Notes: generated by a model from the letters alone, not told the origin. A DNA stretch of 64,000 nt from Desulfobaculum sp044987625 (GCF_044987625.1 NZ_JBJDSB010000001.1:62001-126000); one strand, 5' to 3'. Positions 24,527 through 34,029 are shown, counted from the first letter of the stretch. Numbers and translations: made by a program.

Positions 24527-25606
24527 TCACTTGTAAAGATTGTCGATTATGGCACTGGCCATGTCGTCGATGTCCACAATCTCATCTGCCAGGCCCGCGT
24601 CGACTATCGCCTTGGGCATTCCATACACAACGCATGTTGCGTCACTCTGGGCCAAGGCCCGTCCGCCGCGCTGTTTCAGGACCTTCATACCTTCCATGCC
24701 ATCATTGCCCATACCGGTCAAAATGACACCGAGTGCACGCCGTCCAACCCCTCCGGCTACCGACGCGAGCAATTCATTCGCAGACGGTTTATACAGCGCC
24801 TCGGCCGGCCTTTCGGACACGACCACATCGATGCGGCTCACCTTCTGTTCAATGCGCAGATGCTTGCCGCCGGGGGCGACGTACACCGTACGCGGGGCGA
24901 AGCGTTCACCATTTTCGGCCTCCTTCACACGCAGCGGGCAGACGCTGTCCAGCCGCTTGGCAAAAGGACCGGTAAACGCGGCAGGCATATGCTGAGCAAT
25001 CAGTATGCCAGCGGGGAAATCCGCAGGCAGCTGCGACAGCACTTTTTGCACCGCAGGCGGGCCACCGGTGGATACGCCAATGGCGACAACGTCGCGCTTC
25101 AGACTGCCACCGATTTTGGGCTTCCTGGGGGCTGCGGGTGCGGCAGGAGTTGCCGCGGGGGACGCCGCCGGTGCGGCCTTGGCCCGGACAGGGGCCTTGG
25201 GCGCGCGGAACTTGCGGCGGCCAACAGTGAGCACCTTTTTCCGCAGGTCTTCCTCGATTTTGATGATATCCAAGGAAACCTTGGAAAGCTGCTTGGGAAT
25301 AAAATCAACAGCCCCAAGCTCCATGGCTTTCAGGGTAGACTCGGCCCCTTCGGTTGTCAGAGAACTGACCATAAGCACAGGTCTGGGCATCTCCATCATA
25401 ATATGCCGCAAAGCAGTCAATCCGTCCATACGGGGCATCTCGATATCGAGGGTCACCACGTCTGGCTGGTGTTTCCGCACCATCTCAAGCCCTTCTTCGC
25501 CATTGCGGGCAGTCGCCACAACACGAATATTGGGGTCTTTTTCGAGCATGGTCTGGATTGCTTTGCGCATGAAGGCGGAATCATCCACCACTACGACCGT
25601 CACCAC
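24527..25606 (-). CDS. cheB: Chemotaxis response regulator / protein-glutamate methylesterase CheB
   Basis: This 359-residue protein joins a receiver domain (VVVVDDSAFMRKAI, phospho-acceptor Asp in VVTLDIEMPRMDG) through an Ala/Pro-rich linker (about 140-172) to a CheB methylesterase domain with Ser in AIGVSTGGPPAV, His in IAQHMPAAFTGPFA and Asp in ILTGMGNDGMEGM. It demethylates and deamidates chemoreceptors. The start is GTG at 25606 with AAGGAG eight bases upstream. It is the first gene of the operon. Confidence 0.94.
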   Translation of the reverse strand: MVTVVVVDDSAFMRKAIQTMLEKDPNIRVVATARNGEEGLEMVRKHQPDVVTLDIEMPRMDGLTALRHIMMEMPRPVLMVSSLTTEGAESTLKAMELGAVDFIPKQLSKVSLDIIKIEEDLRKKVLTVGRRKFRAPKAPVRAKAAPAASPAATPAAPAAPRKPKIGGSLKRDVVAIGVSTGGPPAVQKVLSQLPADFPAGILIAQHMPAAFTGPFAKRLDSVCPLRVKEAENGERFAPRTVYVAPGGKHLRIEQKVSRIDVVVSERPAEALYKPSANELLASVAGGVGRRALGVILTGMGNDGMEGMKVLKQRGGRALAQSDATCVVYGMPKAIVDAGLADEIVDIDDMASAIIDNLYK

Positions 25607-25863
25607 GTCGGGAACTCCTTTTCAACAGCAGGCTATGACACGACGCCTCTGGCACAGAACGAGCGGGTACCAAGGCGAATCTTACCATGATTAGGACACC
25701 AATCACAGCAAAAATGGTTTAAGACAAGGGTGTAAAAGAAATACGAGGTGGAGACAACTCCAATTTCCGCCACAGAGGTGCCACACGACTCACTTTCTGC
25801 CCCCTTCCCCCTTTGCGGGGCAAAAAGTCTCGACGAAATTTTCAAAATAATCGTAAAAAGTAC

Positions 25864-25892
25864 TTGCCAAACAGGGATAAAACACCTAATCA
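25864..25892 (+). promoter_or_regulatory. Promoter of the tRNA-Pro gene
   Basis: TTGCCA (25864-25869) and TAATCA (25887-25892) are 17 bases apart and end 13 bases before the tRNA, the usual sigma-70 geometry for a tRNA gene. Confidence 0.55.
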
Positions 25893-25905
25893 CTCTCTCC
25901 GTCGA

Positions 25906-25982
25906 CGGGATGTGGCTCAGTTTGGTAGAGCGCTGCGTTCGGGACGCAGAGACCGCGCGTTCAAATCGCGCCATCCCGACCA
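25906..25982 (+). tRNA. tRNA-Pro (anticodon CGG), CCA encoded
   Basis: The acceptor stem CGGGATG/CATCCCG, D arm GCTC...GAGC, anticodon stem CTGCG/CGCAG with loop TTCGGGA, and T arm GCGCG-TTCAAAT-CGCGC all pair. The anticodon is CGG. The genome encodes the 3' CCA. It is followed by its own terminator. Confidence 0.95.
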
Positions 25983-25990
25983 GAGAACAT

Positions 25991-26024
25991 AGGGACGTAG
26001 AGGCAACTCTACGTCCCTTTTTCC
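25991..26024 (+). terminator. Terminator of tRNA-Pro
   Basis: A 12-bp perfect stem (25991-26002 with 26007-26018) with loop GCAA is followed by a T-rich tract, nine bases after the tRNA. Confidence 0.85.
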
Positions 26025-26184
26025 TTTTGGTCAGACAGCCGGGGCCGACATCTTCGCCCCGTCATCCCAAAACGGCCCCGCAAGCCCGCTTCAGGGGTCC
26101 ACCTGCATTATTCCTTAAGCCCAGCCTTCCCCTCTAAGGAGCCCCCCAGCATTCTAACGGAACTGTCTGCGAGGTATACAAGGG

Positions 26185-27255
26185 CTATTCTTTTTGTGCG
26201 TGTTCTTCCAAGGTTCTGATTGTCGCTCGCCGAAATGTTCGTTTGAATGCATCGGCGAATATATGGCTCATGTATTGGCTCCCTGGCTTATGAAAATGGC
26301 GCCCGTCTCCGTACAAAGAGCTGGGCGCACCAGGTGCCGTTTCAATATACTGTGAACGAGGCAGGCCTAAATATTCAAGGAGTGCCGACGCAGACTTGGC
26401 ATGCTTAGCCAATTTTTTTGGGGGAGCATTATCTGGAATAGGCAAAACTGTGAGAAAGAATCGACTGAATCCATACTTTTGTATGACACTTTTAAGCTTG
26501 CCGAGTACCGCGATGTACTCAGGGGTCATATCGGGCACAAACCCACCTCGCAATTTCCAGGAGATGGGCTCTGATTCCTGACTCATATACTCCTCGAGCG
26601 ACAGATTCATCCCACTGACAATCTGCGGAGATGGATAGTTCCCTGTCTCTGCAATTATGCGCTGAAAATGCGAATAGCCCCCAAATGCCTGGTTCATTGG
26701 GGCAGAGACAAAGGGAGTGTCCAAAAGTCTTTTGGCATACAATTGTATTGGAAGTAGACATCGACGGTAAAAAGGGCCCCCAGCAACCGACGCTTTCGCT
26801 TCACGCTGAAGAACCTGTGCTATTTTCCTCACCTTACCGTACGGACGCCACTCAGGAAGTCGATAGAACTGCGTTGGGCTTATTGCGATGACGGCATAGG
26901 AGTCCGGGTTATAGGTGAAAAAGACATCAACAAGCTCTGCATACCCCTCAGGACCACAGTACCCCGTCGTAGAGAACGATTCTATTGAGAATCCTGTTTC
27001 TGTTGCAATTTGCTGTGCAACAAGAGAGTTACTTGCAATACTGTCTCCGAATATCCCTATGTCCGCCCGTATTCCATGCACCCTCATCCACTGCGTATAG
27101 GCTATCACAGTACTTGTTTCTTTTTTTATATTATTCAAGACTATTTCATTTTGATCAACATACTGTCCCACATACAGACCAATCGCAAAAAGAATTGTCA
27201 CAAACAAAGCAACGGATGATAGGTATGCCATCAAGTTTACCTTTGTATTCTTCAT
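26185..27255 (-). CDS. SGNH-hydrolase-like protein, partner of an MBOAT acyltransferase
   Basis: This 356-residue protein has an N-terminal membrane helix (residues about 9-30), then a periplasmic part with IGIFGDSIASNSLV (GDS block, nucleophile Ser) and YGDGRHFHKPGSQYM near the C-terminus (the D-x-x-H block of SGNH enzymes). Proteins like this (AlgJ/AlgX or DltD analogues) work with a membrane-bound O-acyltransferase to acetylate exported glycans. The MBOAT gene lies 33 bases upstream on the same strand. The base composition is much more AT-rich than the flanks, as in the next gene. Confidence 0.75.
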   Translation of the reverse strand: MKNTKVNLMAYLSSVALFVTILFAIGLYVGQYVDQNEIVLNNIKKETSTVIAYTQWMRVHGIRADIGIFGDSIASNSLVAQQIATETGFSIESFSTTGYCGPEGYAELVDVFFTYNPDSYAVIAISPTQFYRLPEWRPYGKVRKIAQVLQREAKASVAGGPFYRRCLLPIQLYAKRLLDTPFVSAPMNQAFGGYSHFQRIIAETGNYPSPQIVSGMNLSLEEYMSQESEPISWKLRGGFVPDMTPEYIAVLGKLKSVIQKYGFSRFFLTVLPIPDNAPPKKLAKHAKSASALLEYLGLPRSQYIETAPGAPSSLYGDGRHFHKPGSQYMSHIFADAFKRTFRRATIRTLEEHAQKE

Positions 27256-27288
27256 TCCGCCAACATGCTCCGTTGCAATCGCTGCTTG

Positions 27289-28707
27289 CTAGAAATTATA
27301 ATATATAAAGGCCTGACCAAATTCTTTTTCATACAAGGCAAAACATAGCGTCACCATGATAGCTGTTATTGCAGCCCGGCGTATCGACTGGAACACAAAA
27401 AGGCCATCATATTCAATTATTCTCTTTTGAATTAGTTCGACAACCGCTATGACAAACAGAAAAAGTACTGCAACTTTTAACATCATTGTATGCCCAGTAA
27501 GCCACGACATATTCGAAAACGAATTGAAACAGTTCATCAATTGCTCAAGTGACCGCACCCTGAACAAAAACCATCCGAATTGAACAGCCAGAGTTGTTAA
27601 CACCCATCCTAACCAATCCCCTGTGCGAAAAATATTAAGCTTCTTTATTGATCTCATTATATGAACAATGGCCACAAGGAATCCATTATACACACCCCAG
27701 ACAACAAAATTCCAACCAGCACCGTGCCAGAGCCCACATAGCGTAAATGTTGCAATAATATTAACAACTGCACGCCCAGCCCCCTCCCTGCTACCACCAA
27801 GAGGAATATACAGATAATCACGAAGCCATAAACTTAAGCTTATATGCCAACGTCTCCAAAAATCGACTATAGAAGTTGCGGCATAAGGAGCGTTAAAATT
27901 CCATACTAGGTCGATACCAAAGAGCTTTGCCGATCCTTTTGCAATAAGGCTGTACGCCCAGAAATCACAATAAATTTGAATAGAAAAAAGCACTGTCGCA
28001 AGAACGGTTGTCCACCCCGTATACAGCTTATGGTTGAACGCAGCATCCACGATAATTCCGCAATAATCGGCAATGCAAATCTTCAAAAAGTAACCGATTG
28101 TTAATATATATAAACCGCTTTGTATATTCTGCGCGAGCACATTCCTCCTCACACTAATTTGAGGAAAAATGTTATTCGCCCTCTCTATTGGACCCGCTAC
28201 AAGTTGCGGAAAGAAAGAAATATACAGCGCATAGTCAACAAAGCCACGATAACTACACTTTCCGCGCAATACATCAACTATGTAAGAAATCGCTTGAAAC
28301 GTAAAAAATGATATCCCAACTGGTAAAACAATCTCACTTGAGACGCCCGTTTTTTTCAAATCTAGAATCAAATTTATATTTTCAAGAAAAAACGATGCAT
28401 ACTTAAAGTATGCGAGATTCATAACAAGGACACCTATCCCAATCCACGCAATACTATATTTAAACCTTGTATAAGTCCGTATTAAGCACGAACACAAATA
28501 CGACGAAACAAAAGTAAACACTAAAACTGGCAAAAAGTGTATATTTATAAAGGAATAGAAAAACAAACTTGCGCACAGAAGGACAACATTTTGCACGCGT
28601 GCCGACCTTGCAAGAGCGTGCAAAGTGAAAGTTACAAGCAATAGGATGGCGTAGACTTGTGTTGTAAACAATACAACTCCCCTCAATATATACTTATCAA
28701 TATCCAC
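27289..28707 (-). CDS. MBOAT-family O-acyltransferase (AlgI/DltB-like)
   Basis: This 472-residue inner-membrane protein has 10-12 helices. The MBOAT signatures are present: ILPVGISFFTFQAISYIVDV, FFPQLVAGPIERAN, FWRRWHISLSLWLRDYLYIPLGG and the catalytic His in LCGLWHGAGWNFVVWG. These proteins pass acyl groups across the membrane onto polysaccharides such as alginate or teichoic acid. With the adjacent SGNH-like protein it forms a probable two-gene acetylation unit. The coding sequence is strongly AT-rich with AT-ending codons, unlike most of the window, a sign of recent transfer. Confidence 0.88.
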   Translation of the reverse strand: MDIDKYILRGVVLFTTQVYAILLLVTFTLHALARSARVQNVVLLCASLFFYSFINIHFLPVLVFTFVSSYLCSCLIRTYTRFKYSIAWIGIGVLVMNLAYFKYASFFLENINLILDLKKTGVSSEIVLPVGISFFTFQAISYIVDVLRGKCSYRGFVDYALYISFFPQLVAGPIERANNIFPQISVRRNVLAQNIQSGLYILTIGYFLKICIADYCGIIVDAAFNHKLYTGWTTVLATVLFSIQIYCDFWAYSLIAKGSAKLFGIDLVWNFNAPYAATSIVDFWRRWHISLSLWLRDYLYIPLGGSREGAGRAVVNIIATFTLCGLWHGAGWNFVVWGVYNGFLVAIVHIMRSIKKLNIFRTGDWLGWVLTTLAVQFGWFLFRVRSLEQLMNCFNSFSNMSWLTGHTMMLKVAVLFLFVIAVVELIQKRIIEYDGLFVFQSIRRAAITAIMVTLCFALYEKEFGQAFIYYNF

Positions 28708-29024
28708 ATGGCTTGCTTCATTTTTCCTCTCTCAATCGTAACTCCATCGCTCTATACATCAGTATACTCACGCGACTTTTCACAACAAAAATACACCACC
28801 ACACTATTTTAATCTCGAATTCCCTCTCTATTGTCAATCCTTCATATACCGAAAAACATTCTTTGCCTTCTTCACCGCACGCTCTATGGATAACAGCTCA
28901 ACTCTCTTCAATCTCCTACAACGCTCCCCCAGTGTCAGTTGAACACCAAACACGGATGCCTCGACGACATCGACAAAAAAAGATACACAATCTTTTCAGG
29001 CTGTTAACATCAAGGAGTTCCTGC
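28708..29024. other. AT-rich intergenic region between divergent genes
   Basis: This stretch separates the minus-strand MBOAT gene from a plus-strand membrane-protein gene. Composition changes from AT-rich to GC-rich across it. The plus-strand frame is open through here but the translation is not protein-like. It probably holds promoters for both genes; I cannot pin down hexamers with confidence. Confidence 0.5.
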
Positions 29025-30029
29025 ATGGGTGCCCCACCTCCCCTTTCGGATCAGGTTACTTGGACTCGCGTTGCGCTTGCTTTGGGCGCGGTGGTCTATT
29101 TTGGCGCGTGTTACGGGGCGCTCTTTGTTCCTGTGCTGCGGCGCTATTTTCTCTATGTCACCCCAGGCCTCACATTATGCTTTCTGCTTCTGACGGTCTT
29201 CCTGCGCCAGGCAAACGCCCGAAAAGCCGGTGAACTTGCCAAGCGATACGACGAAATAGGGGGAGCGGAGCACAGTGAGAACGACGCCCTTCCTGCGTGG
29301 CTTCATCCGCAGCAGGACGCCTTTCTCGCCTTTTCCGTCGGGGCAACCACCGCGTTGTTCTTTTCCATCGATATCGAAGTCATGCTTATCACAATGCGCG
29401 ACGGGCACATGGTGGCCCCCTTTGATAGCCTCCCGGATTTTTCACTTCTTCTCTACTTCCTCCCGCTGTTCGCCTTCATATCCAAGGCAACACCGCCCCT
29501 TCTCGCGCCCTGCGCGCGCCGCTTACGCAGCAGAGGATTTCGTCTTGGCCGAGCCATCATCGTTGCGTCCATTGCCGCTCAGGGTATGACAGCCATTTTT
29601 TCGGCGTATTTGCCTACGTTTTCAATCATGGTCAGCATCAGCGGGGCGACGTGCGTGGCCTTGTGCGGTGTGCTTTTCCTCAGCGCCCGGTGGAGTCGCG
29701 CCGCTTCCATTCCAACGCAAGTCGCTCCCGGAACCCCCATAATCACCGTCCTCGGCACCGAAATGGACCTCCACCGCACCCGCACCCTGTGCATTGCGGG
29801 CATCGCCTTCAGCCTCCTCCACATCGGCCTTGCGTCCCTCTCCCTCATCCACGGCACAAGCTTCAGCCCCCTCATTGGCACCACAGTATGCATCTTGGGA
29901 CTCAGCGGCATCGTCCTGCACAACAACGCTCATCCTGTGTCGGTCTATGCCAGCGCAAAACTTCTGCCAAATAGTCACCGCCACAGGGGGCCAGCCCAAC
30001 AGGAGAATCGCGAAGAAGCCCCGGTATAG
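29025..30029 (+). CDS. Polytopic membrane protein of unknown function
   Basis: This 334-residue protein has about eight hydrophobic segments (for example VALALGAVVYFGACYGALFVPVL and ALCGVLFLSARW) and a central cytoplasmic-looking segment with KRYDEIGGAEHSEND. No family motif is recognised. The ATG at 29025 is chosen over an open frame reaching 28713 because AAGGAG lies seven bases before it and GC-rich codon use begins there. The tail is polar (HRHRGPAQQENREEAPV). Confidence 0.6.
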   Translation: MGAPPPLSDQVTWTRVALALGAVVYFGACYGALFVPVLRRYFLYVTPGLTLCFLLLTVFLRQANARKAGELAKRYDEIGGAEHSENDALPAWLHPQQDAFLAFSVGATTALFFSIDIEVMLITMRDGHMVAPFDSLPDFSLLLYFLPLFAFISKATPPLLAPCARRLRSRGFRLGRAIIVASIAAQGMTAIFSAYLPTFSIMVSISGATCVALCGVLFLSARWSRAASIPTQVAPGTPIITVLGTEMDLHRTRTLCIAGIAFSLLHIGLASLSLIHGTSFSPLIGTTVCILGLSGIVLHNNAHPVSVYASAKLLPNSHRHRGPAQQENREEAPV

Positions 30030-30422
30030 GCTAAAATTCCCCTTGCCAAAGCTGGCAGGTGTCTTATGTAGAAAGCGGGGGAGGGAAACGCTGATGCAGC
30101 GCTCGCGCCGAGTCAGGACAGCTTCCCTCCCAGTTCACCAGCACAGCCCCCACACTGCACCAACCCGTTCCTTCTCCCGTATTTCCTCCGGCTCCTTACC
30201 CTCTGGCCGCCTCTTTCATACGCCACGGCGCGACTCGCTTTCGCCAGTGTTCCGAAGCCCGCGATCCGCCACCTCTCCCGCGGCTGGATGCTCCCGGGCG
30301 GAGCACCCCGGAACGACATCGCGCAGGAGCCTCACGCGCCGCCCTCCCCCCTTTTTTGCAACGCAAAGCCCCCGCCTGCATGACAGACGGGGGCTTTGCG
30401 TTTCGGGGCAATATGGCTGGGG
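30030..30422. other. Intergenic region with a 14-bp hairpin
   Basis: No convincing gene is seen. A perfect stem (30361-30374 with 30388-30401) sits 21 bases from the end of the minus-strand sulfate-activation gene and may stop transcription from either side, although no clean T-tract follows. The rest has no structure I can name. Confidence 0.45.
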
Positions 30423-32147
30423 CTAGACGATATACCCCTGCACGGCAAGGTAGCGCAGCACCTCGTGCGCTGCTTCCTTGGGCGTGCGTTCGGTGGTGTC
30501 TATTGCAAGGTCGGGCTTCACCGGCGGCTCGTAGGGCGCATCAATACCCGTCACCCCGGCAATACGCCCGGCCCGCGCTTTGGCGTACAGTCCTTTGCGG
30601 TCGCGCTGCTCGCACACGGCCAACGGCGTGGACATATAGACCTCCACAAAACCGCCGTACTGCCGCACCAAACGCCGCGCCGCCTGCCGCGACTCCTCAT
30701 AGGGCGCGATGGGCGCGCATAGGGCGATGCCACGGTTTTTGGTGATTTCACTCGCCACGTAGCCAATGCGGGTCACGTTCAGGTTGCGGTGCTCGCGGGA
30801 AAACGTCAGTTCGCTGGACAAATTGCGGCGGACGATGTCGCCATCAAGCAGCGTGACCGGGCGGCCATTCATTTCCAGGAATTTATGCAGCAGCACCTTG
30901 GCAAGGGTGGATTTGCCCGCGCCGGACAGCCCGGTGATGAAAATCGTAAAGCCCTGCTTGTGTCGAGGCGGGTGGGCCTTGCGCAGTTCCTCCACCACCT
31001 CGGGAAACAGGAACCACTCCGGAATTTCCAGCCCGTGTTCAAGCCGCCGCCACAACTCGCGCGAGGAAATTTCCCTCACGCGCATGTCCTCGGTGACGGC
31101 GTCCAGCGGCACGTATTCTCCCCTGCCCTCCACGAAGCACCGGGGGCGCTCTGCAAGGGGCGTCACTCCCGCCTCCTCGGCGTAGCGCTGCACAAGCTCC
31201 ATCGCAGCGTCGTCCCCACCACGTTGAGGGCGCAGGCCGCCCTCCGCACAGGCGTCATCCTGCCCCTGCTCCTGCCCCTGCAACAGCACGTGCGTACAGC
31301 CATAGTTGCCGCGAATCTGCGCCTGCCACAGAGCCTCGCGCGGGCCCGCGCCGCGCCCGGCATACGGGAGCAACGCCAAGGCCGCCATATTTCGCGGAAA
31401 GCGCTCCAAGAATTTTCGGTAACTGCGGATAAGCGGGAAGATCTCGGCGCGTCGGTCCCGGCCGGGACTGACATCGAGCATAATGAAAATATTGGCTTCG
31501 GCCTCGCGGGCCGCGGCGAGCATCATGTCATGGTGGGCGCAATGCGGCCATGACGCCATCTGAAAGCCCACCACGCGCCGCCACCCACGCTGGGCAAAGG
31601 CGCGGTGCACATCGGCGGGAGAAAGTCGCAGTTCGGGGAAATCGTAATGCTGGGGCAGGTGCAGTCCTTCCACACGCCCGCCCACATACCACTCGCCTAC
31701 CTCGTTATACAGGCGGCGAACCCCGTCATGGGCGGCGGGGTCATCCGTGCCGTACAGCGCGCGGGCTTCGCGGGCCTTGTCCGGCTTCCACACGTCCTGC
31801 ACGTGCAACACCGCCAGCATAAACCCCTCGCTGTCACGTAGGGCCAGCGGCAAACCGGGCCGCAGCGATTGCGCGACGGCTTCCGGTACATCAAGGCACA
31901 CCGGCATGGCCCAAAGCGCCCCATCGGCCAAACGCATATCGTCCAGCACCCGCTCATAGTCCTCCCGCCCGAGGTAACCCTCCAGCGGATAGAACGCCCT
32001 CGTGAGCAAAAGCTCCAAATCGCACAGCTGACGCCGCCCCAAGTCGACCGAGGCAAACCCCACGGCTTCGCGCCGCAGGACGTCAATGCGCCTTGGGTGC
32101 ACAAGCAGACTCTCGGAATACGGCGTCATGGGCGGTGCGGGATGCAT
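30423..32147 (-). CDS. cysC: ATP-sulfurylase-like / adenylylsulfate kinase fusion
   Basis: This 574-residue protein has an N-terminal PUA/ATP-sulfurylase region (about 1-390) and a C-terminal APS kinase (about 395-574). The kinase looks complete: Walker A GLSGAGKSTLA, LLDGDIVRRNLSSELTFSREHRNLN and a lid with YAKARAGRIAGVTGIDAPYE, making PAPS from APS. The sulfurylase half is altered. The usual Q-T-R-N-P-x-H-x-x-H reads QMASWPHCAH (about 196-205), keeping HxxH but losing Arg and Asn. The GRDHAG loop after YGCTH is replaced by a Gln/Asp-rich insert. It may be inactive as a sulfurylase. The start follows AAGGGAGGAGG. It is 25 bases downstream of galU, so a role in sulfated glycans is possible. 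Confidence 0.85.
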   Translation of the reverse strand: MHPAPPMTPYSESLLVHPRRIDVLRREAVGFASVDLGRRQLCDLELLLTRAFYPLEGYLGREDYERVLDDMRLADGALWAMPVCLDVPEAVAQSLRPGLPLALRDSEGFMLAVLHVQDVWKPDKAREARALYGTDDPAAHDGVRRLYNEVGEWYVGGRVEGLHLPQHYDFPELRLSPADVHRAFAQRGWRRVVGFQMASWPHCAHHDMMLAAAREAEANIFIMLDVSPGRDRRAEIFPLIRSYRKFLERFPRNMAALALLPYAGRGAGPREALWQAQIRGNYGCTHVLLQGQEQGQDDACAEGGLRPQRGGDDAAMELVQRYAEEAGVTPLAERPRCFVEGRGEYVPLDAVTEDMRVREISSRELWRRLEHGLEIPEWFLFPEVVEELRKAHPPRHKQGFTIFITGLSGAGKSTLAKVLLHKFLEMNGRPVTLLDGDIVRRNLSSELTFSREHRNLNVTRIGYVASEITKNRGIALCAPIAPYEESRQAARRLVRQYGGFVEVYMSTPLAVCEQRDRKGLYAKARAGRIAGVTGIDAPYEPPVKPDLAIDTTERTPKEAAHEVLRYLAVQGYIV

Positions 32148-32172
32148 ACCTCCTCCCTTGGGCGCGGGACAA

Positions 32173-33579
32173 TCAGCGGAACACGGACGCGGCCCCCTCT
32201 GCACGAATACGTACGTCGCCCTCCAGGGCAACATCGGCGGCAAACGTCACGTCGCCGCACACATCCAGCGATGAGCAATCCATCAGCGACGGAACCCCTT
32301 CCGGGAACCGGCACAGAAAATCATCAATGCATTTGTAGTAGTCACCGTCCAAAGACACCTGCGGCAAGTCCTCGGCACGCTCCTCACGCGGGACAAGGGC
32401 GTAGTCGTCGCGCAATTCGTAGCAATCGGACATAACGGTCATCAGGTCGGCGGTGGTCTTAACGGGGGAGAAGCGGCGGCGGGGCACCTCCACGGCGGCG
32501 GCATCGGCAAAGCACGATATGGCCGCGCCCATGGCGGTCTCCAGCTGAATGACGCGCGGCGAAGAGGCATCGCGTGGGTCAAGGGTCTTCTCGTTGCGGA
32601 TAAGAGACAGCGGCACCATCCCCTCTTCCAGAATCACCTGCCGCACGGCGGCAAGGTCCAGCCAGATGGAGTTGGTGTTGAAATAGCTGTGCCGGCTTAC
32701 ATCCTGAAATGCCTGACGGTCGGCCTCCGGGCACTGGGCAATCTCGCGCAGGGCCAAACGGCCATCCTTTAAGCGCGCCAAATGTCCGCCCTTGCGGTCC
32801 GTCTCCTGCCTGCGGGCCACTTCCATCACGAAAGGCAGGCCTTCCTTGACCATATAGCCAAGCAGAGACGGATCAAACAGCGCGCCAAGGTTATCCACAT
32901 TGGAAACAAAGGCGTACCGGATGCCGGAATCCAAAAGCTGGGGCAAAATGTGCGAGGTAATAAGCGCTGTATAAATATCGCCGTGCCCCGGCGGATTCCA
33001 CTCAAGGGAGCGGTTCTCCGGACAATCGGCAGGTTCCAGCGTGTCCGCCAGCACCTTGGGGAATTTGTTCTGCACAAAGGTCAGCGGAATGCCGCAACTG
33101 CCGTTGGTGCAATCGCGCGTGGCAGTGAGGGTATCCTGATGGGTCCGGAAGCTATCCATGAACAGCAGCGGCACCGGCACATTATAGCGGGTGCGCAGGG
33201 CGTCCACCTGCGCCAACGTGAGTTGCAAAAAGGACATCCCATCGCGCACGGGGATAAGCGACTTAGCCTTCTCCAGCCCCATGCTGGTCCCAAGGCCGCC
33301 ATTCAGCTTGATGATGGCCACCTTGCCCAGATGGTCCATCCCGTGCCGGGTATACCCATCCAGACTGCCATAGCGCGCCAGTTCGTCACCAGCCAGTGGC
33401 GTAATGTCCGACTCAGCCAGTGAACCGGGGTCGCCGTCCAAAAGCCGCGCGTACAGCGACTTGAAAACATTGAGGACCATGGGGTGCTGCCCCGCCTCTT
33501 CCATCCGCTCCGCAAAGGGGCGGAACCTGCTATGCAAATCGTTGCCCGAATAAGCGAGCAAATCCCGTAAAGCGTTCAT
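32173..33579 (-). CDS. galU: UTP--glucose-1-phosphate uridylyltransferase (UDPGP family)
   Basis: This 468-residue enzyme belongs to the eukaryote-like UDPGP family rather than the short bacterial GalU type: KVAIIKLNGGLGTSMGLEKAKSLIPV is the nucleotide-binding loop, followed by LLFMDSFRTHQDTL, FVQNKFPKV, NPPGHGDIYTAL and YAFVSNVDNLGA. It makes UDP-glucose for glycans. The frame is open to 34008, but the ATG at 33579 has AGGGAG before it, and the upstream translation is not protein-like. It is likely cotranscribed with the APS kinase fusion downstream. The symbol is used by function. Confidence 0.88.
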   Translation of the reverse strand: MNALRDLLAYSGNDLHSRFRPFAERMEEAGQHPMVLNVFKSLYARLLDGDPGSLAESDITPLAGDELARYGSLDGYTRHGMDHLGKVAIIKLNGGLGTSMGLEKAKSLIPVRDGMSFLQLTLAQVDALRTRYNVPVPLLFMDSFRTHQDTLTATRDCTNGSCGIPLTFVQNKFPKVLADTLEPADCPENRSLEWNPPGHGDIYTALITSHILPQLLDSGIRYAFVSNVDNLGALFDPSLLGYMVKEGLPFVMEVARRQETDRKGGHLARLKDGRLALREIAQCPEADRQAFQDVSRHSYFNTNSIWLDLAAVRQVILEEGMVPLSLIRNEKTLDPRDASSPRVIQLETAMGAAISCFADAAAVEVPRRRFSPVKTTADLMTVMSDCYELRDDYALVPREERAEDLPQVSLDGDYYKCIDDFLCRFPEGVPSLMDCSSLDVCGDVTFAADVALEGDVRIRAEGAASVFR

Positions 33580-33988
33580 GCCGTCTCCCTGTCCGGTTGC
33601 CGGGGTCCGCGCCCGGAGCGACCAGACATTCCGTCCGGGTTTTCTCCATCCCGCGGCGGTACTGCCGCGCTGTGCCCCGCGTTCGGGGCGGCCTGCCAGC
33701 GCCTTGACCTCGCCACAAAATCCCTGCCATTTCGGCAGAATAGCGGCATACTTCGCCGCCTTGCGTAGGACAAAGGCATCACATCTTACCGCACTCTGCT
33801 GGCTTGCGCCACACCGGCCGTATTTTTCCTGTGGGCCCCTGTCACCCGGACGAAAGTGCCCACATGAGCGTACGGATGCACTGAATGTACCCGGACGCGA
33901 CAAAAGCCCCCGCGCCCACCGCGTTTGGGGCGCAGAACCGATGTGTTTCGCAAAGGATTTGGGGAATATAGAAAAAACGGAAAAAACG
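33580..33988. other. Intergenic region upstream of galU
   Basis: Open frames run through this stretch on both strands, but their translations are Arg/Pro-rich and look like GC-rich shadow sequence. It presumably holds the galU promoter. I see no gene, RNA or repeat. Confidence 0.5.
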
Positions 33989-34023
33989 CAAAAAAAAACG
34001 CGCCGCAAACTCTGCGGCGCGTT
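33989..34023 (-). terminator. Terminator of the 109-residue gene
   Basis: On the minus strand an 11-bp stem (34023-34013 with 34007-33997) with loop GAGTT is followed by a run of eight T, just after the stop of the gene at 34030. Confidence 0.85.
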
Positions 34024-34029
34024 GAAGCG

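Noticed and set aside
25607..25863. Sigma-54 promoter for the chemotaxis operon at a TGGCAC upstream of cheB
   Set aside because: The TGGCAC near 25651 lacks the TTGC element at the required spacing on either strand.
30423..32147. Sat of dissimilatory sulfate reduction
   Set aside because: The sulfurylase motifs are damaged and the protein is fused to an APS kinase, which makes PAPS rather than feeding APS reductase.
33580..34008. N-terminal extension of galU by 143 codons
   Set aside because: The extension is low-quality Arg/Ser/Gly-rich translation, and a strong ribosome site precedes the internal ATG at 33579.
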